Positions 46,330-59,919 of a stretch of DNA of 64,000 bases are shown in pieces. Where the stretch lies: the NCBI GenBank assembly GCA_015499995.1, contig JADNRV010000053.1, positions 1 through 64,000 on the forward strand, read 5' to 3'. The translations under genes and the position numbers were made by a program. Numbering within the stretch: position 1 is the first letter of the stretch; every line of letters begins with the position of its first letter. Below the pieces are notes generated by a model, which made no database searches, had not been told where the DNA came from, and saw nothing but the letters and a program-made list of their open reading frames with translations. Source of the stretch: Flammula alnicola (Eukaryota > Basidiomycota > Agaricomycetes > Agaricales > Strophariaceae).

Positions 46330-49300
46330 TTATGGTTGTTTGGAAAGAAGAGAGCCAGGTTCGAAGACGTCGTGATGAGGAAAGGGCTGTGCAGCCGACG
46401 TGAAAGGCGGTAAATTAAGGAGAGGTTGCGCGGGTCGCTGAGCGGACGAGGAACGTTTTCTCGTACCAGAACGAGAAACGGTGGCACCACTTGGACCGCT
46501 GACACTGGACTTTGGGTTAAAGAGAACATTACGTTCTTGATGAAGGACATAGGACTGAAGATGGTTTAGGATGGAAAAACCATGAGAATTGAGAATGGAC
46601 ATACGCGAGCGATGAGAATCTTTTCTATCCATACTCTGCCATCTTTCTCGGAGCACGAGAAAGTATGGAGATAATCAGAGGTATTCTCGAAGAATGAAAG
46701 CTTGTCGGTAGATTTGATTGAGAAAGTGAACGGTTTAGGAGCTCGATGTGGGCGAGTCACGAAATATGCATCGAAGTTCGAAAGAGAGCAAATCAGAACC
46801 TCGTCTTTTCGCTGCAGAACTTAGAGGTCAACAAGCAGGGCAGGTGAGTGGTGTAAATCACAACGTACATTATCACGCTTGGATAACCAAAGGCTGTGTT
46901 CTCGAAGTTGGACCCATCGTTTACTCCACTTCCCTTTCTTGGCTTCCCATTCCACGTAACCGGAATGAGTGGGCGAGCTCGACGGAATAGCCTAAAGAAG
47001 GTATCATGTTAGTATTTCGTAAACCCTAACATGAAGTAAAAACATACACTGCGAGCGAGAGGAACAGCCAGAGGAGTCAACTTGAGAATGAAGTAGTTCA
47101 CAGTTTTATCTTTCAACCAGGAAGACTGGACATCTGCCAGAAGCTCATAACTCCTAATAGGACGTTCTAAGGCAGATAATCAGAGATATACTTCCTAAAG
47201 AATCACGGAAAACACATACCCATACCAAAGTCTTGCGCGACTTCAAACACCATCCAACCACCAGTACCTGCCCAGCCGACAAGGGCACCCTCGCTATCCA
47301 TCATGGTGATAACGTCGCCAGCTGTGGTAGTAGGACCAATCTCCACCGTGTTGAACTGTTGGAGGTTGCCGACGAACACCCGCTGCTGAGCCACCACAGC
47401 ATTCCTGGCAGTAATGCTCGGCCGAGAAGGGTGTTCCGCTTCGGCCGAGGAGGCCGTACGAGGTCTCGAGATTTTCCTCTGATCATCATTGCTCGTCCTC
47501 GCATTCATAGGAAGTGGAGGCACAGGGTCCGCAGGTATTGGCTTCTCGCTCCGTCTTGACAATGAAAGAGAGCGATTGTGACGATCCTCGTGACTGCCTC
47601 GGCTCGCCGCAATGGAGGTGGCCCTTGTGCGACTCGTGCGTTGTTCGCTATCCGCAGAAACAACAGCAAGGGAACGCGGTTCGTCTATTCCGGAAGGACT
47701 ATGCTCCGACGGGCGGTGGAAAGAACGCATGGAACGCAGAGCGGGCACAGGAGAGGTATGTGCTTCTGAAGGCAAAACTGGAGGCAGCTGACGTTGAGAG
47801 TGGGACGGTTCTTTCACACTTCGAGCACGAAGGGCAGGAGATATGGCCGTTGACATTGTTGAAGGAGGAGTGGGATAAGAATTCTCAGACGAACGCGGAA
47901 CGTCGCCGGAGGGCCTTGAAATAGATTTGGAGCGTAGATGTGAAGGCGAGTGAGCAAACTGTTGTGGAGAACGAATCATCTGCTGTTGAGATTGCTGATA
48001 TGTAGGAGACAAAATTTCCGCCATTTGCACCTTCTGCAGTTTCTGCGCCAAATCATGTGGGTTCAATACTGGGGCAACAGGAACCGGGCTCTTTCCGGGA
48101 AGGGTCAACGTCCTCTGCCTCCTCTGGGGTTGAGTGGAAGATGCAGCTGCTGCAACAGCAATGGCGGCTGCATCGCGAGAGCTCGACATTCCGGAACCAC
48201 TAACGCCAGGCCCGACGCCGGCACCTGCAGGCCTCAAAGTTACCTGCCTTTCCCTTCTCTCAGCGTTCCTGTCGACTCGAAGTGACTTCTCTCTCTTCCG
48301 CTGCTCTCGCTCCTCACGGAATTGGCGCCGAATCGTCTTCTGCGCGGTCAAGGCACTGGGTATACGCTGAGCAAGAGGCACGTCGTCGTCGTCGTCGTCG
48401 TCATCACTGTCATCCCTATCGTCCTCCGAAACATATCGACTACTGCCGGCTGAAGAAACTGGAAATTTCGTTGATTGCGAAGTGAGCAACGGCGAATGAA
48501 ACGCCATGGATGAAGTGGGAGCAGAGGGAGACCGTGACCGTGATCGAGAGGCCTGCGGCCTCTCCAACTGGACCCTGGTTTGATATGCGACTGATGATCC
48601 ATAATGATCCGACTCGTCGTCGCTCGATTGTTCGAAAGGCGACGGCCTCGTTTCGCCGCCATGGCCCCTTTCCAACGCCCGCCGCCTCCGCCTCTCCTCA
48701 TCTTCATCCTCGTCGTCACTGTTTCCTCGTCCGCGCCCTCGATGGCCCCTGAAACCTGTCGAGTAGCTTGCGGGATATGCACTGGAACCCATCTGTCCAG
48801 TAGAGTTTCCGCCCCTGTGTGATGTCGAGCTTGAAGAGCGTCCTTGGGTACGAGATCCCTGTCCGTTTCGTTCCGCATCCCATCCACTACCGTCTGTTGG
48901 ACCAATGGTAGGAGAAGTCTTGGTCCTCGTGACAGACATATTCGGCTGCGGCATCATACTCGCCTGAGAAAACTGAGTCTGCAAATAGTCCGGGGTTGGG
49001 GGTGGGGTGGCTTGCTGCACAATCGAAGTCTGGGGTACGTCGTGCGCTTGAGCAGATGTCGCCAAGTGGTGGTCGGAAGAGGAGCAGTTAGCATCCGCAT
49101 CAGACCCTGTGGTAACGGTAGTTGTATTTGTGGCGATAGCTGTGCTCGTACTCGTGCCTGGGGCGAGGGTTGCCTGCTCCAAGCCCTCCTTCCCATCCTT
49201 CTGCTCCTGAACTTCTGCCGCAAGGCTAAGTTTATCGAAGCCAAATCCGAAACCATCTCCGGCACTGCCGATGGGGCCGGGCGAAACAGGTGGCAGAGAG

Positions 49301-52300
49301 TCATATCGGTTCTGGTATTCTCCAAACGTATTCGTCCATCCTGCCTCCACCCCTTCATCACGAATGGATAATGAAGCCTCTGTCTCCGGATTAAAAGACA
49401 TCTGCTGTTCGAGCGTAATAGGCGCAGATTGAGGGGAGAAGAGCGCAGACTGCACAGAGGAACGCGTATGACGATGATATGAATGCGCATGTCGATAAGG
49501 AAAGAAGAGGTAATCGTCCGCCACGGGCGAGTTTAGAACATCGCTATCGTCCGAGGAGGACCGCGTCCGCGAGAGGCTGGGATGGCTGCTGCTACTCCTC
49601 GTGCTGTTCCCTCTGTCCCTTCCAACTCTCTCCGCATCCGACCCTAGAGTGACGTTCAGATCCAACTCCAAAGACGACAAGCTTGGGTTCGGATCCGCTA
49701 GATGACGATATTCATGACCTTGCCGAGGTGAGATCGATCCAAAGACGCACGGATCTCCGTCCTCGTCATCCTCATCTGTATGCTCGGCAGGGCCTGCAGA
49801 ATCCACCGAGTCACGAGATGACTGCGATGTGACCGACAACGAGCGCGAAAGGGAGGTAAATGAATGCGGAGATGAGAATAGGATAGAATTTGGACGCGAG
49901 ACGGACGAGTCGTCGGCCATATACCGGTCCAGGTAAAGGTAGGAATAGTTGGACGCGAACGACATCTCCTCCAACTCGCCTTCATCCTCGACATCTGTGT
50001 GGTTCGCATCACCGTACGCCACGCTCGATTGCTCCGACGCAGCCGCAACACCATTCACAACACTCGCGGCAGAGCCTATCTCCTCCTCGGGCTCCTCGTG
50101 GATCGTCTCCGCGAAAACCGGAACGGCAGCGGCAGAAGGAGCGGAAATGCCCTCCTCACTCCCATTCAGACTAGCGCGGTGATACCTTTCCAGGAAATCG
50201 GCCGCATCACTCTCCTCCGCCGGACTCTCAACCGACTCCGCCTCTATCGGGCTAAGAGCCTCGTCGATTGCATCAGCCACTTCCGAAAGAGTGAAATCGC
50301 CCAAACCAGAGAGCCTGAGCGGCCCTTCCACCACAGGATATCCAGCGACATGGCGCGAATCTACCTCAGGAGCAGATGGGAGTGGTTTTTCTGGCCGAGC
50401 ATCTGAAGCGCTAGCAGGAGGCGCAGGAAGGGTCGTCGATCCCTGGGATGGGAATGCCTGCGTTGACATCGACAAGCTTGGGTGCAGTGTTATGCTCGTG
50501 GGAACGACCAACTCGACATCTGCCGCTGCAGACCCCAGCGCCAATAGTTGAGTGGGTAAGAGAGGCTGCGTTGTGGCGATGGCTTTAGGTAACTGTGGTG
50601 CTGGCAAAGGAGGATCAGAAGATGCGGGTATGGTGCTGGGGTTGGAGTTTATAGAAGACGAGGCACTGGATGTTATGGCCGAAGGAAAGTGCAATATAGA
50701 AGTGGCGCTTGCGGTATTCCGACGCGTCGGCCGGTTAGAGGCAGGCGGCGTGGATTCATCGTCCGAAGGAATATCATCCCAAGGCTCGAATGGCAATCCA
50801 GCGCCCACTCTTCCTTTACGAACCTAGAAGAAGAAACGAAAATAGGATTGTCAGCAAGACCCAAACAGGACAACACAGGCGCGTCGTGACCATGCAAGAC
50901 AAATCCTTCACGTACCTTCTTCGTAAGCACCACATTCATCCGCGCAAGCGTGTCAAGCGACGGCAAACTCGGGCGGGTCTTGAAAGCAGGTCGCTGGTGT
51001 GCAGGACGCGTTTGCACACGCCCACCCGGGATTGGGGGTACAGGAGAAGAGGCCGTGGAAGCAGCCACCGTAACTAGGCTCTCGCCTTTCGCCTCATACA
51101 ACGGCGACCGTGGAATGGGTAGCACAGGCGATGTTGGAGACGCGTCACCTGCGGGTTGAGAGGACGTCGACTCAGAAGGAACACGCCTCAGAGACTCCGA
51201 AGGCGCAGATGTGAGGTTCGCGAAAGGATCATCGTCGATGAGAAAGGCTGGAGGAGGAGAGCTGCGCGACGAGAGGATACTCAATGTAGTGCTCCTTTTC
51301 CTTGCGTGTTTCTCGCGTGATGGGGATGTAGGACTGGAGGCAGAGATCAAGGGGGTGGACGCGTAGGAAGACATGGGGACGGCTGCTGACAGCGTGCGTG
51401 TCCTCGGCGCAATTGACGTAGGGCTCATTGGAGGAGAGGCGGTGGGGGATAGCGGTCCTTGTAGAAAGGAAGGCACGAAGATGGCCTGTAGCGAGCCTCG
51501 TTTCTTCATCATTCTCGCTTTCTCGTCGCCTGGCGCAGGTTGGATAGAGTTGTTAGAGTTAGATATAATGTTAAAGGGGGCCTTGACGGCGTATTGCTGA
51601 TCGCGATGGTATTGGTATAAGTCGGTGTAGAATTCTACACTCGACGATGCACTGGTGGTAGTGGTGGTCCGAGTGGCCGTTGGGTAGTGTTGATTGTGGT
51701 ATTGGTGTACAAAATCCGATTTCCCTGCAACGCGAGCCTGAATAAAAAAACGACCACGAGTATAAGCGTGTGTAAGATGAGTGATCAAGCATATGGGAGT
51801 AAGAGGGAGATATTTTCGTTCATCCCGAGGAAAACGGGTCATAATAAGAGAGCTTTCCACCTGCAGGGCAAGATACGACAAAGCAGCGACACATGATGAC
51901 GCCATGTCAGGTCGTTAACGGGTTTCGAGGTTACTATGCGCGTCTCTTGCAACATAACCAAAATAGCCAATACGAGGATATGAACGTTGAATCCTCGCCG
52001 ATACTCGCAGAGACACGAGGAAGGCGCTAGAAGGGCGTGGCCACTCACCAATATACTAGGCGGCTCGTCGTCCTCTGCTGACGACCAGGATCCGGCTAAG
52101 CGTTCTCTGGGCGGGTCTCTCACGAGGATGACACCTTGGGTTCCGAAATACTGCGCGTGTAATCGCTGTGGGCCCAATGGCGGGTGGAGATCGTCGCGTC
52201 CTCGAACAAAGTCGAGCAGCGAGATATGGGGTATACCTGGGGCGTCGCCAGATTTTGGATTTGAGATATCAAGAAAATGAGAAGGGGTCCGAGAAGTCGA

Positions 52301-52345
52301 AGATTGAGAAAAAGGAATATGCAGGCGCTCTCCCGCCCCAGACAT
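46330..52345 (-). CDS. RA-PH domain protein with long disordered N-terminus
   Basis: Seven exons (52345-52049, 51860-50916, 50823-47220, 47166-47048, 46991-46869, 46811-46605, 46554-46330) sum to 5,520 bp, 1,839 residues. The first ~1,550 residues are mostly disordered and Ser/Pro-rich, with acidic patches and SRSRSRS-like runs; a structured piece near 100-150 (VESSLIMTRFPRDERKYLPL) is an exception. Near 1565-1655 lies a Ras-association-like domain (RVFVGNLQQFNTVEIGPTTT; ERPIRSYELLADV), followed by a PH domain at about 1663-1765 (GYVEWEAKKGKWSKRWVQLR; KPFTFSIKSTDKLSFF) and a Ser-rich tail. The RA-PH tandem resembles the MRL (Mig-10/RIAM/lamellipodin) arrangement that links Ras-like GTPases to membranes and actin; the same role here is inference. 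The large exon 3 (3.6 kb) is unusual among its intron-rich neighbours. Confidence 0.8.
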
Positions 52346-55300
52346 GGTATTGGTAGCGCGTGGGTAAACAATCAAGATTCCCTTCCCTTCCCCCAGAAAA
52401 ACGTGTTTTGTGCGGGTAACGGTGCCGATTGGATTTTTGGGAATGTGTGGAAAAAATACGGGGTCAAAAAAAAATCCAAGTTGCACACGATCAGATCCGG
52501 CTCCGTATTTAGCGAATTTTCGCAATTATCTGAGACGAGCTCGAGCCCCCGCGTATTGTGGATTCCTGTGAGGAGGACTATGTGGTTGTAGTGGGTAAGA
52601 GGAAGAAAAAAGGGCGCAAGCAAGACCGCAAGACTGTCAATGTTAATTCAAGTATCTACAATGTGAGAACTTGAAAGCGCGCCCATCAATCCCGCCTGTT
52701 CATGATCGACGGCCCGGCGCTCATGTTTCTTCCATCACCATTCCGAGTTTCCCTCTTTTTCCAACCTAAAAATCTATAGCAAACTCAATTCACTTCAATC
52801 GTTTTTCAGGTTAAACATGCCAAATCGACTCTAATGCCGCCATTTATCCAGCCATGAAAGGAATCATTTATTCGCTGGTTCATTTCCTCATACACCTAAG
52901 TTAATACCTGCGAATTCTCTATATCTCTCCGTCTCAGAGTTGAATTCCCAATCGTCCAATGTGCCGCAGATAGCCATCACCTCATGCCTGCAACGAATTT
53001 GACAAGATCATAGACATGGTCTTTGTATCCCAGTTACCTGATCGACAGCGAACAGATTTGCGTCTGTATGTCATAAATACGCTCACGTCTGGTCGCGTGC
53101 GGCGTATTTAAATTTTACTTTTGTACCCCGGGTTTCATCCTCAGCGCCACCGCTATGCACATGGTCAGTTTTTTCCCTTTGTTAGTCGTTTTCGAACTTG
53201 CTGTATATGTATGTGGACGACTGACCCATTAAAGTTGCCAGGCCCGCCAATGTAACCGCACTGCCCGTGTAAATACCTCCCGCTACTCCCGCCTCGATGC
53301 ATCTTTCAAAGAGAATCACGGGATACCCCACTGCTTCTAGCTACAACTCCCCGAATTTGCGCACTCCGAGCCCGAGTAACACCATCATATACTATTCCCC
53401 AACAAGTCGCGCTTTCCCTGAAATAGTCGCAGAGATGCACTGCCATTGGGCCTTTTTTGTTACGGTAATTGGTGAAGTAAATTAAAAAACCAGACACTGC
53501 ATGTTTCGCTCAATGGCAGAAATTCACAGGAAATACGCAATATCACCATATCCTCTACCCCGGCATATGTCATGCCTGACAGATGGTGAAGATGGGCGAT
53601 TCAGAGTCTATTTTGTCCACGACTCTCACGTCGGGCGCGGTGATTAATCGCAATTCTCATGCCCGTCTTCTCAAGACTTACGGCGCTGACTTTGCTTCCC
53701 TTATCTAATTTGCTACTATTATCTTGACGACTATCTTTCTCACTCAAGTTATATCTGGAAGTCACGCTGGTCTTCAACTTGGTGAATGGTGCATGTCGAA
53801 TCTTGGTGGAGTCTCGCGGGTGATGCAATCCGATAGTTGGGCGTGAAATTGGGCGTATGCGTACTGGTACGCAGGGTCTAAATTGTCGAGGTGCGTTCAG
53901 GATTCTTCAGGATTTCGAGATGGTGGGTTCATGATCTAATGGTAGCGGGAGCCTATGTGATAGCCGGGCATCCCACACCCTACAGACTCCTGCACAAGTT
54001 GTATCGGCAACCAGTCGGCCGTTAGCGATGTATATATGGGTGCTTTTCATTTCCTTCGTTAATACGTATTCATGGGTTCACTTTTTACCTCGAACTCGCG
54101 AGGAAATCACTTTGTCTTTTCCAGTGCCAAGTATTCACACAAAGGCCTCATCCTGGATGGAGATAATATTCATCTGAGACATTCGGCGACTTTCTCTCTC
54201 TCAAGATCTCGAATCTCTAGGGTCCTGCCTACTCCACCACCGGATTTTACCATAGACTTTATCAAGGAATCGGAGAGTCTATATCTAATCTCAAAGCTGC
54301 ATCTGGGGTGCTCGACATTCTATTGGATTCTATTAACTACTTCAAAACGACTTTCTATCTATTCGCCAAGCATTACCCTTCCCTCGATCCATTCACGAGG
54401 TGTACCCGACGTACCGCTCGTCAGCGCTATCAATATAGAGACGGTCAGTAAATTTCTTACCGGTATGGATGGTCCAGTACACGTCCAGGCTAGCAATCCT
54501 GCATACTGTTGGGTCAACGGCGACCTTGGGATGGGAATTTCAATCCTTACATGTTCTTTCAACTTCCAGAATATAATGCAGGGTGGTCGTTCCTTCGATT
54601 AATCAACAGAACCCTGAATCTTCGAGTTCTGCAGCCGGGTCCGGAGCCCCGCTGGAATCCTTTTTTTATTTATTTATTGTTTTACGATTGGACTCAAGAA
54701 CGAAATCCAATTCGTGCGGATATACTTATTCCAGATGTAATAGCGGGGAGATTCTGACGATATTCCAGCTCATTCAGGCAGTAAGTATTCGAAATTCCAT
54801 GATCGAAGCCGATCAAATGAAGACTTGAGCTCATCGATTGCAATCAGTTGTGATCACCGGAAAGTGTATGATTAATCACCTTGCAAATGCGACGGCGAAC
54901 GGCGGCCAACTTTGAACTTCCTCCTTATTGGATAGTCGCAGTTGTTCTCAAGTCTTAGACGCTATTATCATCCACGATTATAATGGGCGTGAAGCGCCAA
55001 ATGGGTTCGTCCAATTTCCTTCAAGGTCGGACGAAGACCGGCGATGCTTTCCGATTTTAGACTTGAAGCCGCAACACATGCAATATTAGCACTGTAACAG
55101 CGCGTCGGGTTTAGATTAACATTGAATTTGAATTCTAATTCTAAAGAGACTTCGAAGGCCGACGTCAGTAGAGTTGAGGACTCCGGATTCCAGCCAGTGG
55201 CTACACTTCCATTTCCGAGTCGGAGATTAGGTTGTTCGTTTAAAATTCAATCGCTCTACTATAATTATTTAGACTCTGGCTGATCACAACGTGCAGAGCC

Positions 55301-56700
55301 TCATGTCTAGCATCACTGAATATGAAAGGTGCAGAAAGGGTTAATGTGGCGCATTCGAATCACTGTCGATCATGGTGAACATGTAGATCATTTCTGTCAC
55401 CTGCGCCGCGCGTCTACACACTATTTGGCATGCCATCAAGAGCACCACAAAGCGATCTCCGAATCTCATGAGTGGGCTAGATGCCACTTTCGAGTTCTTC
55501 CTTTACATACTGTATATCTTCCCCTGGGCTCAGACTTTTCCATCAGTGTGGAATCAAAAGAGTGACATCTTCTATTGGTGATCAATAACAGACGGTCTGG
55601 ATGGTGTTCAGGTGAATACGATATGATTATCGCCAAGTGATTAATGACGTAGTAGTGATGCTTTCTGAGATTCGAGAAAATGTCCAATCATAATGTCGGA
55701 AAGTTGGAAGCACTAGTACTCATATTCTCATATGTACAACTTCGCCCGCGTTCCTACTTCATTTGTTACATATAAGGCAGCCCATTATCCAGATCTCGAA
55801 GCCGCGAGTAGTTCCATCATATTTGGTTTTTATCAGACCTCCTTTCGACCGCCTTTCGACCGCACAGAAGGGTAAACCAAACAGATTCAACAGCGACGCG
55901 TTCTGCGCGGTGAATAAAACATCTCTCAACTCCATCAACTGGACTCTTCTGATTTCTTGATTTCTCTTCTAGTATGTCGTTAGTATCACGGAGGCTGACG
56001 GTGATAAAGCTGTTTAGTTACTTCATTACTCAACTTAACTCCATCGTGATCCGAATTTACGACGAAAGAGGGTGATAGAGTGGTTGGATCTAAGGCGGAA
56101 TATCTGGCTATGTATAATTTCCTAGGAGAATGGAGTCAACGGAAAAATGCCTAGCTACTCTGGAGTCTGAATAACGGTGCCTAATTTTTTGCAATGCCAA
56201 CCGCACTTGAATAAGTGGTGAAATAGCGGAGTGGTCTAGAGCGCCAGACTGGAGATAAGACGATCTGGCGTCCCATTTGAGTTCCTTTAAAGCGGAAAAG
56301 CTTTTCGAGGAAAAATGAGCAGCAAGGATGTTGACTTTGCATGAGACGGTCATCTTCTGGGACTTAGAATCCCAGAGTTCCTTTCAGTCTTGAGCTGGGC
56401 CCGCGACTGCCCCGGGACTTAACCCAGTTATTGACAAGTTATGGTACAAGTTGAAGTTCACAATGACATCAATGATCAGATCGGGGCATAATATTTCGCG
56501 GGCACGTGATCCGTCGCGTACCCTTGATGATCCAACAGTTTACCACGGTTGAAGTTGACCCGAACGGCGACAAAGCTCGCGATTTCGACCTCAAGACACC
56601 AAGACAGTCGACAAGAAGAGGAATTCAGTAAGCACAAGACAATATAGTGTTGTAATTGACCTTAACTTAACGCTCAGAGGAAATCTACGATTCTACTGCC
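52346..56700. other. Long gene-poor stretch
   Basis: 4.4 kb between the RA-PH gene and the kinesin gene. A 176-codon plus-strand ORF at 54072-54602 (MGSLFTSNSRGNHFVFSSAK) has no recognised domain and no matching codon bias; I do not call it. Aside from a tRNA-like fragment at 56221-56288 I see nothing to annotate. Confidence 0.4.
56221..56288 (+). other. tRNA-like fragment (Leu/Ser-type A-box arm)
   Basis: aaatagcggagtggtctag, then agcgccagactggag, then gatctggcgtccc resembles the D arm and anticodon stem (CCAGA/TCTGG) of a tRNA-Leu with extra bases in the loop. The B box (GGTTCGA) is absent, so it is at most a decayed tRNA or SINE head. Confidence 0.3.
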
Positions 56701-59700
56701 ATGTCTCTGAGCCGCAACAACGTTGTTTCCAGCACGCCCTCGGCTTCCAGAGCTGTCCGGCCAGCACCATTCACGCCCAAGCGGCCTTTATCTGCACAGT
56801 CAAATGCATCAACTGCATCATCTACATCAACAACCTCGTCTAGTGTAGACCAACTTGCAGCCCGCCTCTCGCGAGTCAATACTCCAATTCTGCTCAACTC
56901 AACACATAGGAAATACAAGGCTCCACTTTCCCTCGAGTCGCGAACGAAGAGCTCGTCTTCGTCTTTCAAGCCCAAGTCGACACTAGCCCCAGTACCTGGC
57001 ACGCCAACAAAGAAAGATGGCTCGCAGAGTCGTCCAAGAACGCCGAATACTCCAAGGAGTAGAAGCGGCGCGGAAAGCCCATCTTTGATGCCTCCAACAA
57101 GCGAGATGGATGTGAGCAACGTCGACCCGGAGCAAGTTCTTGTAGATTTCCAGACAGTTGAACCCGGAGATGTGAGCGGCGAGATTGATGAGGCATGGTT
57201 GAGAGCAGCTCAGCTCGACCATGGCAAGGAGGACAAAGTTATGGTATCTATTCGGTAATTATCAACTTGCCTTCCGATTTAATGGCATGAGCACTTACTT
57301 TTTTTCACTGTAGTATACGGCCTACAGATTCGACTTCAGCATGGATTCCCAATCCTTCCACCAACTCGCTCAAACTCGACCCCAACTTCTCTAGAGGTGC
57401 CTCCTCCACGAGTGCCCCTGCTAGTTCTTCGTTTAACTTTGATGCCGTCTTCACTGGGACACCGAACAAGCCTGTTTACACCACCGTCGCTCGTTCGCAT
57501 GTACAGGCCGCGATGGAGGGCTACAATGCTGTCATCTTCGCTTACGGTCAAACGGCCTCCGGAAAGACATTCACACTTTCAGGCGACGATGCGGAGCCAG
57601 GTATCATCCCTCGTGCCATGCGCGAAGTGTTCGGGTTCATCAAGAGAACTCCAGAGAGGGAGTATCTTCTGAGATGCAGTTATCTAGAAATATACAACGA
57701 GACAATCGTTGACCTGCTCGCGCCTCCGATGATGGCAAAGGCGACTCCAGTTCAGATTCAAGGTGGTGCTGGTGGCGATGTTATCCTCACCCCGCTGCGA
57801 GAGGAAGTCGTCACGAGTTTGAAAGGCGTCAAGGACGTTATGAAGCGAGGAGAGGGAAATAGGCGTACTGCATGCACAGATTGGAATGAACGCTCAAGTC
57901 GAAGTCACAGCGTGTTCCGTCTCGTCATAGAGAGCAGGGAGAGGGGGTCCTCGACCCGCTCAGAGGAGGAGCAGGATGCCCCAGCTACACCTCCGCCAGC
58001 CATGAACGGCCGTCATACACCAGGGCTAAACGGGCGGCAGACGCCTGGGTTTGGTGGCAGACAAACACCAGGACTTAACGGCAGGCAGACACCTGGGCTA
58101 GCTGGGCCAAGGTTACAGGCAAGAGGAGGACGAAGTGTACAGACCTCTGTCCTCGTAAGTCTCTCCATAATAACTTTATTGCAGGAGTCCTTTTAACGAA
58201 TTTCTTGCAGAGTCTGATCGATCTTGCCGGTTCAGAAAAGGCGACATCAGACAAGGAGAGAACTAGAGAAGGAAAATATATCAACACAAGGTTGGTAATA
58301 TCATCGAGAAATATTTTCACCAGATAAACTCACTTTTTTTAAATTCTTTAACAGCTTGCTCACACTCGGAACTGTGATCGGCACATTAGCAGACAATGCG
58401 GCCAAAAAGAAAGCAGACCACGTACCCTACCGCAACTCGAAGCTGACGCGCATGCTACAGCCTTCGCTCTCAGGCAACGCACGTATTAGTGTGATTTGCA
58501 CAATTAATCCTGACGCTGGTGCCGTTTCCGAAAGTATGAGCACGTTACTCTTCGCAAAGAGGATCAAGAGCGTACAAGTATGTCTGGTTCTTTCTTTTCT
58601 TCCGGTTTCCTCCTCCAAAAATAGAAGGCTGACGCTTACTTGCGAATAGCTCCATGCCCAGAAGAAAGAGGTGGTCGACACTGATGCCCTTATTGAACGA
58701 TACCGCAAAGAGATCGAGGAACTGAAAGCCCGACTCGCAGAGCGCGAGGCTGAAGTCCCTGCCCGATCTCGTCGACTCTCCGCACGCGAGGTAAAATCTC
58801 TCGTCTGCCTGTTGAATATTTTGTTTCTGAAAATACTCATTGTTGTCATCTCCAGCAAATTGACGAATCCAAAGCGATGCGCGATCTAAATGGCAGGATC
58901 CAGCAATTGACGAAGCTCATCCTTACCAGCGCCACGGTAGATGAGAGCAAGGAAGGCGACAGCGAGAGCAGGCCTGTCAGCCCGGTCAAGATCGACTTTG
59001 ACATGTCGCCATATCAGCTGCAACAAGAGCTCCTCGCTGCGCGCCTGCAGCTCGAGTCGCAGGCGAACCAGATTTTGTCGCTGGAGGCCTCGCTGCTTGC
59101 CCGACCACCCTTGCCCGCGGATGCATCGTCGGATGAGAAGGACAAGTTGATCGCTGAGCAGACGAAGACCATTCGCGAGCTTGAGATTGTGGTGGGTGGG
59201 TACGAGGAGAACTTGGGCGAGCCATTGAGGAAGGTCAAAGAGGATGTGGAGAAGGAGTGGTCTGAGAAGCTCGAGGAGGAGAAGAAGAAGAGCGAGAAGA
59301 GCGAGCGATGGGCAGAGGAAGTCGTTAAGGCTTTGGAGAAGGAGAAGAAGGTTTGTCGTTGGATCACCTATGAATTATTCGGATTTCACTGAGACGTTGA
59401 TTTTTTGCAGGCGAGGCAGACACTCGAGGAAGAACGGCGCGCTCTAGCCGCCTTTGTCTCCAAATTCGACTCTCTGGGTCTCGGAATGGCTTTGCCACCC
59501 TCCAAGCTCAAGCCACCGATGCCGACACCAGGAGGCGCCATGACAGCCTACGAACGCCGCCAATCGCGTTCCTTCTCCTCTTCGGGCAGGCTTCCCCGGA
59601 TTTCCGACGTGACTATCACGCAGGACTTCACAGGCGTTAGCCACAACTTCACAGGCGCCTCAGAGAGCAGCCCGACGCGTGTTGACCGCCCGACGGTGGG

Positions 59701-59919
59701 GGCACAACCTAGCCTCCTGGACCAGGCGATGCTCGAGGAGATGGGCAGCACGGCCGACGTTAGCTTCGGCGAGCTGGAGGTGGAGATGCATCTCTTGGAG
59801 ACCTCCATCTATATGCCACCTGAAAGTGGAATGTCGCCAAATTCATTGGTGCATTGGAGAAAGGCGGCGTCGCAAAGACCAGAGATATCTTTGGCGCTAA
59901 GGAAAATATCTTGCCATAA
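56701..59919 (+). CDS. Kinesin-7 motor (CENP-E / Kip2 / KipA-like)
   Basis: Plus-end-directed microtubule motor; fungal kinesin-7s carry polarity or tip factors. Exons 56701-57254, 57314-58154, 58211-58290, 58355-58577, 58650-58790, 58856-59350, 59411-59779 and 59827-59919 sum to 2,796 bp, 931 residues. The first 180 residues are a Ser/Thr/Pro-rich extension. The motor has FAYGQTASGKTFTLSG (P-loop, about 263), LLRCSYLEIYNETIVDLL, NERSSRSH (switch I) and LIDLAGSE (switch II). An insertion of about 60 residues in the loop before switch II carries NGRQTPGL repeats. Coiled coil spans about 570-800. The last exon, entered through a 47-bp intron with an atypical donor (gtggag), ends KFIGALEKGGVAKTRDIF, a more natural ending than the read-through (which runs to 59965). 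Confidence 0.88.

Noticed and set aside
54072..54602. 176-codon plus-strand ORF
   Set aside because: No recognised domain, no signal peptide, no intron structure like the neighbouring genes; may be chance or a relic.
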